From Verrucomicrobiota bacterium (GTDB lineage Bacteria; Verrucomicrobiota; Verrucomicrobiia; Opitutales; Opitutaceae), in contig JAEZSJ010000292.1 of NCBI GenBank assembly GCA_023443985.1, forward strand, positions 1-13,589: a DNA stretch of 13,589 nucleotides, written 5' to 3'. Positions 13,552-13,589 of this stretch are shown here, piece by piece (the first letter of the stretch is position 1; each line of letters begins with the position of its first letter). Under the pieces are notes generated by a model that did no database searches, was not told the origin of the DNA, and saw only the letters and a list, made by a program, of their open reading frames with translations. The translations under genes and the position numbers were made by a program.

Positions 13552-13589
<38 letters not shown>

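Overview
The window is GC-rich chromosomal DNA from a Gram-negative bacterium. It carries an outer-membrane polysaccharide exporter, a bS18 gene, a t6A enzyme, and a Tat-dependent family 5 glycoside hydrolase. The gene set fits Verrucomicrobiota, perhaps the Opitutales. That placement is an inference from gene content and protein flavour, not from a marker-gene comparison. The last 38 bases are an unbroken run of C, which looks like a contig-end artefact.

Left region (1-3799, + strand). This is the 3' part of a polysaccharide export operon: a beta-barrel protein cut by the window edge, a short Wza-type export protein and a Wzc-type tyrosine autokinase / chain-length regulator. The genes lie 1 bp apart or overlap by 4 bp. 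A GC-rich hairpin follows, separating them from the convergent minus-strand genes.

Translation-related region (3924-5446). On the minus strand are rpsR (bS18), a strong intrinsic terminator, and a Sua5-type threonylcarbamoyl-AMP synthase. On the plus strand is tRNA-Ser(GCU). This tRNA reads AGC/AGU and has U36-A37, so it should be a substrate of the pathway that the Sua5 enzyme starts.

Middle region (5447-6600). A 324-bp stretch without genes holds a nested inverted repeat. It is followed by a minus-strand gene for an acidic protein I do not recognise, then a short divergent intergenic region with hairpins.

Right region (6601-13519, + strand). An acylphosphatase gene is followed by a tight cluster of ABC ATPase, ABC-2-type permease, membrane-anchored TPR-like protein and MenA-type prenyltransferase, with two 4-bp overlaps. 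After that come a Tat-signal glycoside hydrolase family 5 protein, a spermidine/putrescine permease (PotC type) and its substrate-binding protein (PotD type). No PotA or PotB gene is visible.

I see no CRISPR array, insertion sequence, prophage or obvious defence system. The most interesting points are the pairing of a short OPX protein with a beta-barrel, the altered oligomerisation motif and two tyrosine clusters of the autokinase, the ABC-TPR-MenA cluster, the potCD pair without potAB, and several unexplained hairpins around the tRNA.
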